Assembly (NCBI GenBank): GCA_032871835.1
Contig: CM065297.1
Span: forward strand, 37,945,098 to 38,009,097
From: Dipteronia dyeriana
Lineage: Eukaryota > Streptophyta > Magnoliopsida > Sapindales > Sapindaceae
Direction of reading: 5' to 3'
Length of the DNA stretch: 64,000 nucleotides
The first letter of the stretch is position 1, and each line of letters opens with the position of its first letter. Below are positions 1 through 11,334 of this stretch, one piece after another. Below the pieces are notes generated by a model. The model made no database searches, was not told where the DNA came from, and saw only the letters and a program-made list of their open reading frames with translations. The translations under genes and the position numbers were made by a program.

Positions 1-785
1 GAATGAGTAAAATCAACTTATTCTATCTTTATTTAAGAGTTCAATTTTAGTTCTTTAGTGGAATGAACTAAAATTAAATAGATTGGACCTAAGTGAGTCA
101 TTTGTTGATTGTGATTGGGTTGTGTCTATCGGAGCCAAAATTTATATAGCACGTCAAGATCCTCAATCCACACGAACTTGCATGGATCACTTGATATATT
201 CTACCACACCAATTTAGGGGTCCATCAAGAATTGTATTAAGGCATGTGAACTTGTTTCTTTTTGTAAGAATAAGTCTAGTTCACATGTGGACTTTTTATT
301 AAGGTCCAATGGATTTATTAAAATAAGAAAAATAATATATGGCCCATATACATGTGTTGGGGGGCAAGGCTATTAAGAATAGCTTAAATTATATTATTTT
401 TATTTTATTATTTAATTAAATAGAAATTAATTAATTTGTTGATTAATTAATTATTTAATTAAAAGTCAAAATCTTTTTCCTAATAGGAGATGGTCTCCTA
501 AAATTATACTATTATTAGTAGTATAATTAATATTAAAGACTATAATTGATAGGTAGATAAATAAAAGGAGTTATTTATCTAATCAAATTAGAAAGTCTTG
601 AATAAGGTTACAAATACACTATTGATTTGGATTAGGAGTCTTGGTGTTAGGGCAGAATTCCTTTTTGAAAAGGATTCTTAACCACCAAGTAAATCTACCT
701 AGGGAAAGGATTCTTAACTAAAAAGTAATCCTTCTTAGGAAAAGAATTAAATCTTCTAATTATATTCTTGTGAATTTCTGCCAGT

Positions 786-832
<47 letters not shown>

Positions 833-1560
833 AGGATAGAATTTCTTTTAGAAAACGATTCTTAACTGCCAAATAAATCCACCTAAGGAAAGAATTCTTG
901 CCAACCTAGTAAATCCTTCTTAGGAGAGGATTTATAATCCTAAATATATACGTATGTTAATTTTGGCCAGCCTAAGTTTTTCTATGAGATGAATTTAGGC
1001 CATGCCAAGCAATTTTCTAGAAGAGAATTTTGAGGGAGAAAATTTTGTTTTTTACTCGGACAAAATTCGACCAACTCATAGAGATAGTGTGAATTCGGTC
1101 AAGAAGAGAAAAAGGGGAACATTTTTGTTTTCGATAGTACACTAGTATCCTTTGCATCAAAAGGGTTTTGTGTACAACATCGAATCAAGGTTCACGTGAG
1201 TTTCAATCAAATTGATTGATAATTCAAAAGTGACCGGAGGTTCTTGGTTTTGCTCTAGGAGGATTATTGCTACTAACAAAGAAGAAGATTTTGTTTGTTT
1301 CCATCCTCAGGTGTACAATTTAAAGAAAGGGAACCCACACTCCTATGTGATTCACGTTCATGATTGGATTGGAAGATCTTGCGGAATCAATTCGGCGCTT
1401 GTTCAATCATCACGAGAAAAAGGTACGACACTTTTTATTACATCAATTAATCAAAGATTAAGGTTCTTGTTGCATAAAAGGGAATTTTTTTATATATGCA
1501 AACCCTAAGTTTCTCATTTTCTCACGCTTCTGTTGCGTTTTGAACCGATTTCCCCTAAAA
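1..1560 (+). repeat. Copia-1 5' LTR (partial)
   Basis: The first base corresponds to position 7254 of the 3' LTR, so roughly the first 870 bases lie outside the window. It ends in a mutated form of the family terminus (CCCTAAAA; other copies have CCCTACA), directly before the primer site. It carries an (AT)n run at about 788-830 and repeated short blocks resembling GGATTCTTAACCACCAAG at 680-900. Several small ORFs inside it are not considered genes. Confidence 0.92.
788..830. repeat. (AT)n microsatellite in the Copia-1 LTR
   Basis: About 21 uninterrupted AT units. The 3' LTR has the same tract, shorter, at 8041-8077, so it predates the insertion of this copy and has changed length since. Confidence 0.97.
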
Positions 1561-1577
1561 TTGGTATCAGATCCAGG
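1561..1577 (+). other. Primer binding site of Copia-1
   Basis: TTGGTATCAGATCCAGG follows the 5' LTR directly. TGGTATCAGA is complementary to the 3' end of plant initiator Met-tRNA, the usual copia primer; C has replaced G at the next position. Confidence 0.88.
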
Positions 1578-1698
1578 TTGTACCCTTGATTAATCTATGT
1601 ACGTGTTCATGAATCTTTTTCTTTTTATTGTATGTATACACGTTTTAGAAAGAGATGGCACTCTAGGTATTCGCATATATATTTACATTGGAATGTAT

Positions 1699-1745
<47 letters not shown>

Positions 1746-2959
1746 TTATATGTCGTTTGTTATTGCTCAATTTTTGTCCTAGAATTTCAATATATTTTGT
1801 TTTGGGATTGTAACAAGAAGGGTGGTCTATCATCGCCATAATTTCCATCTTGGTAGTTGCTAAGTTTTTTTTTTTAAATTTTGTTGTTGTAATAAAAAAA
1901 ACTACAGTATTTTATTATTTAAATTCAACTGTAATACATTCAAGTTTCAAAGACTCGAAGGTTTGAAGAATTAGGAGCAATGGGAACAAGTTTGGGATGG
2001 TGTGAGCCGTAACAACGAACGTGCGTGCGAAGAGCGCGCAACAACGTTTGTTGTGGCATGGGCTGCGCACGGCAGCCATTTGGTAACCATGGGCTGTGCA
2101 TGGGAGCCCTTTATGGGTTTGTGGCATGCGCACGCCCATGGGTAGGGGCAAAGGGTGTGCACGCCCATGGAAGGTGGCCGAGAGAGTCTGGACGACGAAG
2201 GTCGTGTGAAGACTTGTTCGCCAAGAAAGGAGTTTTTGTATTCCAAGACATGTAATTTACTTGTTTTTCTAGGATGGACTAAAATTGTAGCTATTTATAT
2301 TTTCATAAATATTGCAATGTTTCTCATTGTTTTGATGACATGTCATATAGAATAGGAGTGCCACTCACATATCTCTTTTGGTATAAACATGCATTGAATG
2401 GTTTAAGTATCTAAATTGACATCTAGATAACTTGGTAAATCATTCTTTGGAATTCGATTACACGCCTTAAACAATTGAGTGGGAGAAGGTGTTTTGGAAC
2501 ACCTACGGCCTCAAAGTTTAGTTGAGCTTTATGTTTCATGAATAACCCCCCAAGGGGTATTCATTAATGGAATTTAGCAAGATACTTCCTTACAAGGATA
2601 GACTAGACTATTAGCCCAAACGATATCTACTCCCAAAGAAGGGATATTCGTGAGGGATTATATTGAAGGTCGATAACTTGGTAACACACTCAATGTAATT
2701 TTATTAATATCCTCCCAAGAGATCTTGTTAATAAAATTGTAAGGTTAAATAGAAAACGTTGGTTGTTATGTTAACAGCTAGGTGGGACCTAGTCCAACTA
2801 GTAAATGGTGCGTACTCCCAAAGGAGGCGTGACATTTATGGGTGTTGGATCACCGTTGAATTTTTACGATTGAATTATTTTATTTAATTCAAGATAAATA
2901 TTGAAAAGTAATATATCATGATTATTTACTTATATAGTTTTTGTTAGTATAAAGAAATC
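1578..2959 (+). other. Copia-1 5' leader, non-coding
   Basis: About 1.4 kb between primer site and gag. It holds an (AT)n run at 1701-1742, a run of T near 1866, and a GC-rich island at about 2010-2190 with repeated GCCCATGG/GCATGGGC motifs that contrasts with the AT-rich surroundings. A minus-strand counterpart of the leader is at 37556-38103. No credible protein is encoded; the Tyr-Ile-rich reading frames near 1.6-1.8 kb come from the AT repeat. Confidence 0.7.
1701..1742. repeat. (AT)n microsatellite in the Copia-1 leader
   Basis: Uninterrupted alternating AT, about 21 units. A shorter, interrupted AT-rich tract is at the matching place of the minus-strand Copia-1 remnant (about 37920-37970). 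Confidence 0.97.
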
Positions 2960-3445
2960 ATGACCCCATCCCTAATCAATATCCTAAAAGATAATAATTT
3001 AACTGATGATAATTATGTCACATGGAAAAGGAATATTGGGTTGTTATTGCAAGTGGAAAAGTATAAGTTCATTATGTATATTCCTTAACCACCAAACTAT
3101 TGAATCTAATCAGGAGCAAAGAGATGAGTATCAGTAGTGGAAGTCTTTAGATGAGATGGCTAAAAGTACGTTGCATTATGGCCAACATCTCCAACGTGTT
3201 GCAACAGCAACATAAAGGAATGGAGACTGCTGCCGATATTATGATGTCTCTAGATAGAGATTTATATGGTTGGTAAAGTTGCTACTGTTAAGACCCGTTA
3301 GAAGATCAAGAAACAACAGAGGAAAAAGCAACTTGGGTCTTCTTAAAAGGAGACCAGGAAAGTAACCAAGATCAAAGGGAACTGTTTCCTTTGTGGTGAA
3401 AAGGGTTAAAGGAATAGACTGAATAAGAATGAATTCAACTTGCAT
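2960..3445 (+). pseudogene. gag: Copia-1 gag remnant
   Basis: From the ATG at 2960 the reading begins MTPSLINILKDNNLTDDNYV and continues with TWKRN, the typical start of plant copia Gag (capsid) proteins. Stops follow from about 3087. The nucleocapsid zinc knuckle is visible near 3382 as C-x2-C-x3-G in CFLCGEKG, followed by a stop where the histidine and last cysteine should be. At roughly 480 bases it is much shorter than an intact copia gag, so it is also internally deleted. No function is expected. Confidence 0.75.
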
Positions 3446-4700
3446 TTAGGCAATGGAGCATTGGTTCTACTATTGTAGTGAAAGATATTAGAACCAATTT
3501 AGATTATTTTAGGCATTTAGTTTTAATAAACGTTTATTATGTACCACTATTCAAGAGGAATTTAATTTCAGTTTCTTGTTTAAATAAATTTGGTTTTTTG
3601 GTTACTTTTAATAAATCTTTTTTTATTAGTAAGAATGACAAAATTATTTGCAAAGGTACATTGAAAAACGGTTTATTCTTTGCATGGAAATATCTCTCAC
3701 TTGTTAGACATGGAATCAACGGAACCTAATCATAAAAGAGTAAAATTATCAAAAGATGAAACCTATCTGTGGCATTTGCGCCTAGGTCATATTACCTTAA
3801 TAGGATTAAAAGATTAGTATGTGATGGACCTGTAAGTGACTTAAAGGTTGATGATCTACCAACTAGTGAATCTTGTTTGGAAGGTAAAATGACCAAAAGT
3901 TTGTTTACGACCAAAGGCACAAGAGCCATTGAATGTTTAGGTTTGATACACACTGATATGTGTGGACCTATGAGCATTCAAGCTAGAGGTGGATACGAGT
4001 ACTTCATCACTTTCATGGATGATCGCTCAAGATTTGGCTATGTGTATCTCATGAGACATAAGTCGGATGCTTTTGATATGTTCAAAGCATTTAAAGCTGA
4101 AGTAGAAAATCAGCTTGAGAAACGTATATAAATCTTTAGGTTCGATCGTGGTGGAGAATATCTATCTTGTGAGTTTCAGCAATATCTTATTGAATAATTT
4201 CTCAGTTTTCTGCACCAGGCACACTTCAACAAAATAGGGTGGCATAAAGGAGAAATAGAACTCTTTAGGATATTGTTAGGTCTATGTTGAGTTATTCAAC
4301 GCTCCCTAATTCTTTTTAGGGATATGCTTTACAAACTGCAATGTACATTCTAAACGATGTACCATCTAAGTCGGTTCCTAAAACACCGCATGAGTTATAG
4401 ACCGGGTGAAAGCCTAGTTTACAAAACTTAAGGATATTTGGATATCCTGCACATGTGTTAAAAGGAAAGACAGAAAAGATGGAGTCCCGTTTAGAAACAT
4501 GCATATTTGTAGGGTATCCAAAAGGAAGAAAAGGATATTATTTTTATAGTCCTTAAGATCTTAAAGTATTTGTTTCAACAAATGCTAAATTTCTGGAAAA
4601 TGACTATATGAATAATTTTGTGCCTAAAAGAAGAAATTATCCTGAATGAACTTTTAGGAGATACAATTCCATAAGAGGTTTCACAACCAAGCCCAATTGT
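3446..4700 (+). pseudogene. pol: Copia-1 protease / GAG-pre-integrase / integrase remnant
   Basis: Between 3478 and 3729 the reading has the copia post-protease block with YYVPLFKRNLISVSCLNKFG. The zinc-binding pre-integrase region follows (LWHLRLGH near 3768; ESCLEGKMTKSLF near 3870), then the integrase core: LIHTDMCGPMS near 3945 carries the first catalytic Asp, and FDRGGEY near 4141 the second. The third catalytic region, normally NG-x-AER near 4240, is degraded, and stops and frameshifts occur at about 4129 and 4196. The catalytic Asp of protease could not be located. Confidence 0.82.
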
Positions 4701-4789
4701 AAGTTCCGTACCAATACAAGATCAACAATCTACCATACCTCGTCATAGTGGGAGGGTTGTTAGACCACCCGAGAGATACATCGGTCTAG

Positions 4790-5850
4790 GAGAATCTGTA
4801 GAGAATCTTTTAGAGGACGATGATCCCTATACATACAAGGAAGCAATGGAAGATGTTTATTGTCGCCATTAGCAAAAGGAAATGCAATCCGAAATTGAAT
4901 ATATGTTCAAAAACAAAGTTTGGTCACTTGTAGACTTGCTCAAGGGATAAAACCCATCGGGTGCAAGTGGGAATACAAGAGGAAAAGAGGAATGGATGGA
5001 AAGGTGGAAACCTTTAAAGCTAGATTGGTAGCTAAAGGCTATACACAGAAGGAAGGTATCGATTATGAAGAAACCTTCTCTCTTGTGGCCATGCTTAAAT
5101 CCATTAGGACACTCTTATAAATTGCGGCATCTCTAGACCTAGAGATTTGGCAAATGGACTTCAAAACAGCTTTCCTTAATGGAAGTATTGATGAAAGCAT
5201 CTACATGATACAACTAGAAGGATTCATTCAAAAGTCCAAGAGGAAAGGGTTTGCAAGTTGTAAAGATCCATGTATGGGTTAAAGCAAGCATTCAGATCCT
5301 AGAACATAAGGTTCAAATTTATTCAAATCCTTGATGAACCTTGTGTATACAAAAGGATTAAAGTCGATAAGTTGGTTTTTCTAGTTCTTTACATTGAAGA
5401 TATACTACTCATCGGAAACGATGTAGGTGTATTGACATCAATAAAAGAATGGTTATCAAAACAATTTGATATAAAGGACTTAGGAAAAGCAAGTTATATT
5501 CTTGGTATCCAAGTTATAAAGGATGGAAAGAACAGAACGATTGCATTATCCCAAGCTTCATACATAGATAAAATCTTGTCCAGTTTTTCCATACAAGATT
5601 CCAAGAAAGGTATGTTACCTTTCAGACATGGAATCAAACTTTCTAAGAAACAAGTTCCTATGAATGAGCATGAAGAGCAATTCATGAGTAGGGTTCCATA
5701 TGCATCGGCAGTTGGAAGTCTCATGTATGCAATGCTCTATACTAGACTAGATATTTGATTTGCTGTAGGCATAGTTAGCAGGTTTCAATCGAAGCCTGGT
5801 CCTGATCACTGGACGGTAGTTAAGCATATCTTCAAGGAGAACGAGATATT
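4790..5850 (+). pseudogene. pol: Copia-1 reverse transcriptase remnant
   Basis: RT (RVT_2 family) begins around the conserved Glu-Ala-Met segment near 4845 and includes [11 protein letters not shown] near 4960, [20 protein letters not shown] near 5020 and the region around 5390 that should read Y-V-D-D. Here it reads YIEDILL, so one of the paired catalytic aspartates is Glu. Frameshifts separate the blocks between 5120 and 5370; the last open block (5372-5758) ends at LYTRLDI just before a stop. Inactive. Confidence 0.85.
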
Positions 5851-5852
5851 AT

Positions 5853-6308
5853 ATGCTTGTATACTCTGGAGGGAATTTAATTCCCGTTGGGTTTAGAGAT
5901 TCCGATTTTCAGTCAGATTCTTACTCCAGGAGATCAATATCAGGATCTGTGTTAACTATTAGAGAAGTGGCAGTCATATGGAGGAGTATCAAGCAATCTT
6001 GTATTTACGATTCCACCATGGAAGCCGAGAATGTTGCCGCATGCAAGGCTGCTAAAGAGGTTGTCTGGCTCCGCCAATTCTTGATTTACTTGGAAGTGGT
6101 TCCTGATGCGAATAAACAGGTCACTATCTATTGGGACAATGGTAGAGCAGTGGCTAATTCGGGAGAACCAAGAAGTCATAAGAAAGGGAAACACATTGAA
6201 AGAAAGCATCACCTTCTAAGGGAAATTGTACAAAGGGGTGACGCGACGATTACCAAGATCGCGTCAATAGAAAATCTAGCGGATCCCCACACAAAATCAA
6301 TTCCATAA
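5853..6308 (+). pseudogene. pol: Copia-1 RNase H remnant
   Basis: Open for 151 codons in the copia RNase H frame: GFRDSDFQSDSYSRRSISGS (first Asp region), STMEAENVAACKAAKEVVWL (Glu region), YWDNGRAVA (Asp region) and IERKHHLLREIVQRGD near the C-terminus. The first ATG is internal; the domain continues from the RT frame across the stop at 5757. It ends about 75 bases before the polypurine tract, as in complete copia pol genes. Confidence 0.85.
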
Positions 6309-6370
6309 AAGAGTTTTGATAGGCATCTATAGAACATGGGGATGAGAGATATGACCACATTTGCTATAGA

Positions 6371-6382
6371 GCAAGTGGGAGA
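6371..6382 (+). other. Polypurine tract of Copia-1
   Basis: GCAAGTGGGAGA directly before the 3' LTR; the usual plant copia plus-strand primer. Confidence 0.85.
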
Positions 6383-7013
6383 TAGTTAGGATTAGGCTCG
6401 ATAGCAAGAGTATAATATTGTATTTGACAATCTTTTCATATTAATAAAGTGATTTCTAGTTTAACAAATCTTATAGCATTTATAGTTTAATTATTATAAT
6501 TGTCAAAAGTAAATAATAATAAGGTCAAAGGACTATGAAAATAGAAGTATTGTTCATACATCTAGATATGTATGAGGTACACATAATTCTTTAGTTATTC
6601 TTGAATAATATTCACAACTTAAGATAAAAGGTTGGGCGCCTTTACTTTTTCAAAGTTGTAGATTCTTTGGCTAGCATTTGAGTGGGATCAAATGTGTTAT
6701 GATGAGTCTAAAATCATCAAAGTGTGGTGTCTTTGGGCAAAAAAATCTACTGCACTGGGTGCATTCAATATGATCACAATGAAATACTTTATCTAGAACC
6801 GTCAGTAGATAAAAGTTTTTCATTTGAAGACAATCGGAGATTCTATCTCATTCCTGAGATAAATGATGGACTTATGAATGCAAGTGTTATCATTTGTGCT
6901 ATCAATGAGTACGATTATATAGCATAATCTATCCTCGATAGTTTGGTCATTTTCATTTGTTAATGATAGAGGACTTCATTTATAGATATGGACATCGTGG
7001 CTCCATTTATTAA

Positions 7014-7238
7014 ATGAGAGTAGATTATCATCATATGGATGTTTTGAGGTATTGGATATTAAATCTTAACGTTAAGTTTTCATTAGTGTCTATTGAAACA
7101 TGGCTTCTGGACAAGTCAAAATATCCAAGTTCAAAATGTGATCATATGAGTAAATATGGTAACTTGGAGAGCTATGGACGGTTTATGAGCTCTTGGCGAT
7201 TACTGGTATTCTTCACGAGGATACACTTTCTCCAATAA
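7014..7238 (+). other. 74-codon ORF in the Copia-1 3' LTR, unknown
   Basis: MRVDYHHMDVLRYWILNLNV onwards, ending FFTRIHFLQ. Counterpart of 56712-56936. About 630 bases into the LTR; ahead of the candidate TATA box, so probably in U3. Confidence 0.3.
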
Positions 7239-8038
7239 GGATGTCTAGGGTACGAATGAGTAACATCAACTTATTCTATCTTTATTTAAGAGTTCAATTT
7301 TAGTTCTTTAGTGGAATGAATTAAAATTAAATAGATCGGACCTAAGTGAATCATTTGTTGATTGTGATTGGGTTGTGTCTATTGGAGCTTAAATTTAGAT
7401 AGCCGCCAATATCCCCAATCCACACGAACTTCCATGGATCACTTGAGATATTCTACCGGACCAATTTAGGGGTCTATCTAGAATTGCATTAAGGCATGTG
7501 AACTTGTTTCATTTTGTAAGAATAGGTCTAGTTCACATGTGGACTTTTTATTAAGGTCCAATGGACTTAATAAAAGAAGAAACGTAATATATGGCCCATA
7601 TATACGGTATGGGCAGCAAGGCTATTAAGAATATCTTAAATATATATTATTTTTATTTTATTATTTAATTAAATGAAAATTAATTAATTTGTTGATTAAC
7701 TAATTATTTAATTAAAAGTCAAAATCTTTTTCCTAGTAGGAGATGGTCTCCTAAAACTATACTATTTTTGGTAGTATAGTTAATGTTAAAGACTATGTTT
7801 GATAAGTAGATAAATAAAAGGAATTATTTATCTAATCAAATTAGGAAGTCTTTAATATGGTTACAAATACACTAATTAGTTGGATTAGGAGTCTTCGTGT
7901 TAGGATAGAATTTCTTTTTGAAAAGGATTCTTACCCACCAAGTAAATCTACCTAAGGAAAGGATTCTTAACTACCAAGTAATCCTTCTTAGGAAAAGAAT
8001 TAAATCTCATAATTATATTCTTGTGAATTTTTTCCAGC

Positions 8039-8079
<41 letters not shown>

Positions 8080-8186
8080 AGGATAGAATTCCTTTTAGAA
8101 AACGATTCTTAACTACAAAATAAATCCACCTAAGGAAAGGATTCTTGCCAACCAAGTAAATCCTTCTTAGGAGAGGATTTATGATC

Positions 8187-8198
8187 CTATATATATAC
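8187..8198 (+). promoter_or_regulatory. Candidate TATA box of the Copia-1 LTR
   Basis: CTATATATATAC follows the block AGGAGAGGATTT. A similar block-plus-TATA arrangement is kept at 38453-38480 and 57680-57703. Position and conservation suggest the element's core promoter; no start site can be seen. Confidence 0.35.
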
Positions 8199-8824
8199 GT
8201 ATGTTAATTTTGGCCAGCCTAAGTTTTTCTATGGGATGAATTTAGGCCATGTCAAGCAATTTTCAAGAAGAGAATTTGGCCTAGCAAGAGAGAATTTTGA
8301 GGGAGAAAAAATTGTTTTTACTCTGGACAAAACATAAAGATAGTGTGAATTCGGCCAAGAAGAGAAAAAAGGGAACATTTTTGTTTTCGATAGTACACTA
8401 GTATCCTTTGCATCAAAAGGGTTTTTGGTACAATATCGAATCTAGGTTCACGCGAGTTTCAGTCAAAATTATTGATAATTCAAAAGTGACCGGGCATTCT
8501 TGGTTTTTCTCTTAGAGGATTATTGTTGCTAACAAAGAAGAAGATTTTGTTTGTTTCCATCCTCAGGTATACAATTTAACGAAAGGGAGCCCACACTGCT
8601 AGGTGATTCACGTTCGTGATTGGATTAGAAGATCTTGTAGAATCGATTCGGCACTTGTTCAATCGTCACGAGAAAAAGGTACGATACTTTTTATGTACAT
8701 CAATTAATCTAGGGTTAAGGTTCTCATTGCATAAAAGGGATTTTTTTTATATACGCAAACTCTAATTTTCTCATTTTCTCATTTTCTCACGCTTCCCTTG
8801 CGTTTTGAACCAATTTTCCCTACA

Positions 8825-9840
8825 GTTTCTAGGCTTCATTGTTCATGAGAGAGGCGTATAAGCCAACCCAAAAAAGATCAAGGCTATCTTGGACCTTGAA
8901 TCCCCCACGTCACTTAATTAGTTACAAGTCTTGACCGGGCATGTAACAGCGCTCAACAGGTTCATTTCTCACTCCATTGATAAATGCTACCCGTTCTTCA
9001 AAGCTATCAGGGAGGGGAGAAACATGAAATGGAACCATGAGAGTGAGAAAGCCTTTCAAACCTTGAAGAAGTATCTAATGAACCTTCCATTACTAGTCAA
9101 GCCAATTCCCGGAGTTGAGCTGTAAATCTATGTGTCTATTTTGTAGACTGCAGTATGTAGAGCTATTATCAAGGAATGTGAAGATAGGGTCCAACGACCT
9201 ATCTACTACATGAGTCATGCTCTAACCAAGACGGGGAAAAATTATACTCTCCTGGAGAAGCTCTTCTATGCTATGGTGACCTAAGGGAGGAGGCTCAGTC
9301 CCTACTTTCAAGCTTACTCAGTAGTAATGGTGACAGACCAACCTCTCTGTCAAATTTTACAAAGGTCAGATGTATCCGGAAGGCTAGTTTCATAGGCCCT
9401 GAAGCTCACCCAAATTAACTTAAAGTATAAACCTAAGGCCGTAATCAAAACCCTAGCTTTCACAAACTTCATGGTAGATTTCTCAACGCTCCCGGGCCAA
9501 GCGACCTCTGCAACGATGAATAAAGCTCTTGAGAGGATTTCAGAGATCGACAGTTGGCAAGAAGGTTGTAAGACCTGGAACCTGTACACAGTTGGAGAAT
9601 CTGGACAAGATGAGGGAGGAGCTGGCATAGTTCTAGTAGACCCAGAAGAGGCCAAATGTTGTCACTGCATTATACTTGAGTTTAAGGCTACCAATAATGA
9701 GGCGGAGTATGAAGCCCTCCTATCTAGGTTGAATGCAGTCGTCGAACTCGAAGTCGACTGCCTACAGGTCAAGAGTGACACATTACTCGTAGTCAATCAG
9801 GTTTCCAAGATTTACTAAGCAAAAAGAGATAACATGGTCG
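8825..9840 (+). pseudogene. pol: Tat element A: end of RT, RNase H and second (archaeal-type) RNase H
   Basis: The sequence resumes in a Ty3/gypsy pol frame right after the Copia-1 LTR: FLGFIVHERG is the end of reverse transcriptase, then TGHVTALNRFIS and the RNase H block with PIYYMSHALTKTGKNYT (~9195). A second RNase H-like domain follows at about 9575-9800, with GGAGIVLVDPE, FKATNNEAEYEALLSRL and VKSDTLLVVNQV. A second, archaeal-type RNase H after the normal one is the hallmark of the plant Tat lineage (Ogre/Retand type). Stops at about 8918, 9123, 9145, 9281 and 9816 show it is dead. Confidence 0.87.
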
Positions 9841-11170
9841 CCTATCTGAAGCTAAGATAGCTGTGAATGGTGGCCAAGCCTTACCATAGGGAGTTCTTCT
9901 CCAAGCATAATAGCCGACAAGGAAAATTTCCCCCTTGATCGTCAGCCTTGCTGGATGGATCCAATAGTGGTTTATCTCCAAGAAGGAAAGCTCATCGAGG
10001 AGCCTGATCAAGCCAGAAGAATTAATTGGCTCTCTGTCCGCTATTGCCTGGTAGACGGGTACCTTTACAGGAGGGACAAGTCCCTTCCTTTGCCTTGGTG
10101 TTTGCATCCTGATGCCAAATGGGCATTGAGAGAGGTTTACTCAGGGGACTGTGGGAATCACATTGGTGGTGAAGCTTTAGCATATCAATTGCTCCGTATG
10201 GGGTATTACTGGCCAATTATTCACCAAGATGAAAAGAGCTTTGTACAATCTTGTAAACCATGCCAGAGGACCTCGAACTTGAGTCACCTCCCACTAGAAT
10301 GGCTATCATCTCTTAATTCAACCTATCACTTTGCCATGTTGGGGGTCGACCTGATCAGACCGCTTCCTACTACTCTTGGCAATCTAAGCATGCTATCGTG
10401 GCAATCGTCTATTTTAGAAGATGGGTCAAGACCGGACCTCTCTCATAAATATCGGAAAAGAGTACGTCGAGGTTCATCAAAACCAAAGTGGTTTATAGAT
10501 TCGGGACCCCTCTCGTCATTGTAGTCGACCTAGGTAAGTAGTTTGACAATGCCCGATTCAAAGACTTTTGTGAAGGTTTGGGAATCGACCTCGGTTTCGC
10601 TTCAGTAGCCCACCCTAAGACTAATGGACTGGTTGAATCCACCAAAAAGCTATTAAAGAAGAAATTACAGCTGAAGAAAGGCAAATGGACCGAAGAGCTT
10701 CCTGAGGTTCTTTAGGCGTACCGGACTATGAAGAGAATAGCTACCATAGAGACACCCTACTCTCTAGCCTTCGGGGTTGAAGAAGTCCTTACCATCGAGC
10801 ATAAACTGACCTCTTTTAGGGTACAACACTTTGAATCTGAAAGCAATGAAGTCAGACTTTGAGCTAATCTAGATCTTCTGGAAGAGAAACATGACCGGGT
10901 AACTGAGAAAATGGCGATTTACCAGAGCAAGATCGCTAAGTATTTCAACAGAAAGGTCAAAACCAAAATTTCACGAAAGGAGATTTGGTTCTCAGGAAAG
11001 TGACTTTGAATACCCGGAAAAGGTCGAATGGGGTCCTAGGACACAATTGGGAAGGGCCATACTTGGTGAAGGTAGTGATTTCCAATGGGGCATATAAGCT
11101 CGAAGACCTGACTGGTCAACCCATGGATCATACCTAGAATGTAGATCACTTAAGGAAGTTTTATCCCTAG
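9841..11170 (+). pseudogene. pol: Tat element A integrase remnant
   Basis: The open stretch 9955-10524 carries the integrase zinc finger: His residues in HPDAKWALREVY and CGNHIGG, then C-x2-C in SCKPCQRTS. The first catalytic Asp is in GVDLIRPLP. After a frameshift the core resumes (near 10527: VDLGK, stop, FDNARFKDF), then HPKTNGLVESTKK gives the catalytic Glu near 10630. The C-terminal domain runs on to HLRKFYP and a stop at 11168-11170. Several frameshifts; no function expected. Confidence 0.85.
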
Positions 11171-11334
11171 GCAGGGGACTCTTGAACAGACTACCTCCAA
11201 TTAGGCATCAATAAAATCCCAAAAAACAATGTACTCCATTCTGATCTTTGATAAAGTCTACTTTCTCTATCTCCGATTTTTTTCTCCAAAAGCTGTAAAT
11301 TTCTCCATATTATACTAGGTTCTCCATGAATAAA
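11171..11334. other. Tat A post-pol spacer
   Basis: Non-coding sequence between the pol stop and the tandem repeats; nothing recognisable. Confidence 0.5.

Larger units (their letters stand above)
1..8824 (+). mobile_element. Copia-1: degenerate Ty1/copia retrotransposon, 5' end outside the window
   Basis: A two-LTR element. The 5' LTR (1-1560, truncated by the window edge) matches the 3' LTR from 7254 onward, and the 3' LTR runs 6383-8824. Between them lie a Met-tRNA-type primer site, a gag remnant, and pol domains in the copia order protease, integrase, reverse transcriptase, RNase H, followed by a polypurine tract. The two LTRs differ at several bases per 60-base line, and every coding domain has stops or frameshifts, so it is old and non-autonomous. 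The sequence right of 8824 is in-frame Tat-type pol, so this copy landed inside Tat element A. Its family recurs as fragments or solo LTRs near 16.5, 36.5-39.1, 47.8-52.8 and 56.7 kb. Confidence 0.93.
6383..8824 (+). repeat. Copia-1 3' LTR (complete, ~2.44 kb)
   Basis: Starts TAGTTAGGATTAGGCTCGAT after the polypurine tract (the solo copy ending at 52752 shows the ancestral start TGTTGGGATTATGC) and ends CCCTACA. It holds the (AT)n run at 8041-8077, repeated GGATTCTTAAC-like blocks at 7920-8170, a TATA-like element near 8187, and the motif TTCACGTTCGTGATTGG near 8609 found in nearly all copies. A 74-codon ORF at 7014-7238 is discussed in the findings. Confidence 0.93.

Noticed and set aside
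1212..1508. 98-codon ORF in the Copia-1 LTR
   Set aside because: Other copies show the same sequence shifted or interrupted; lies at the LTR end where no protein is expected.
1597..1848. Tyr/Ile-rich ORFs on both strands
   Set aside because: Direct translation of the (AT)n microsatellite; no other coding signal.
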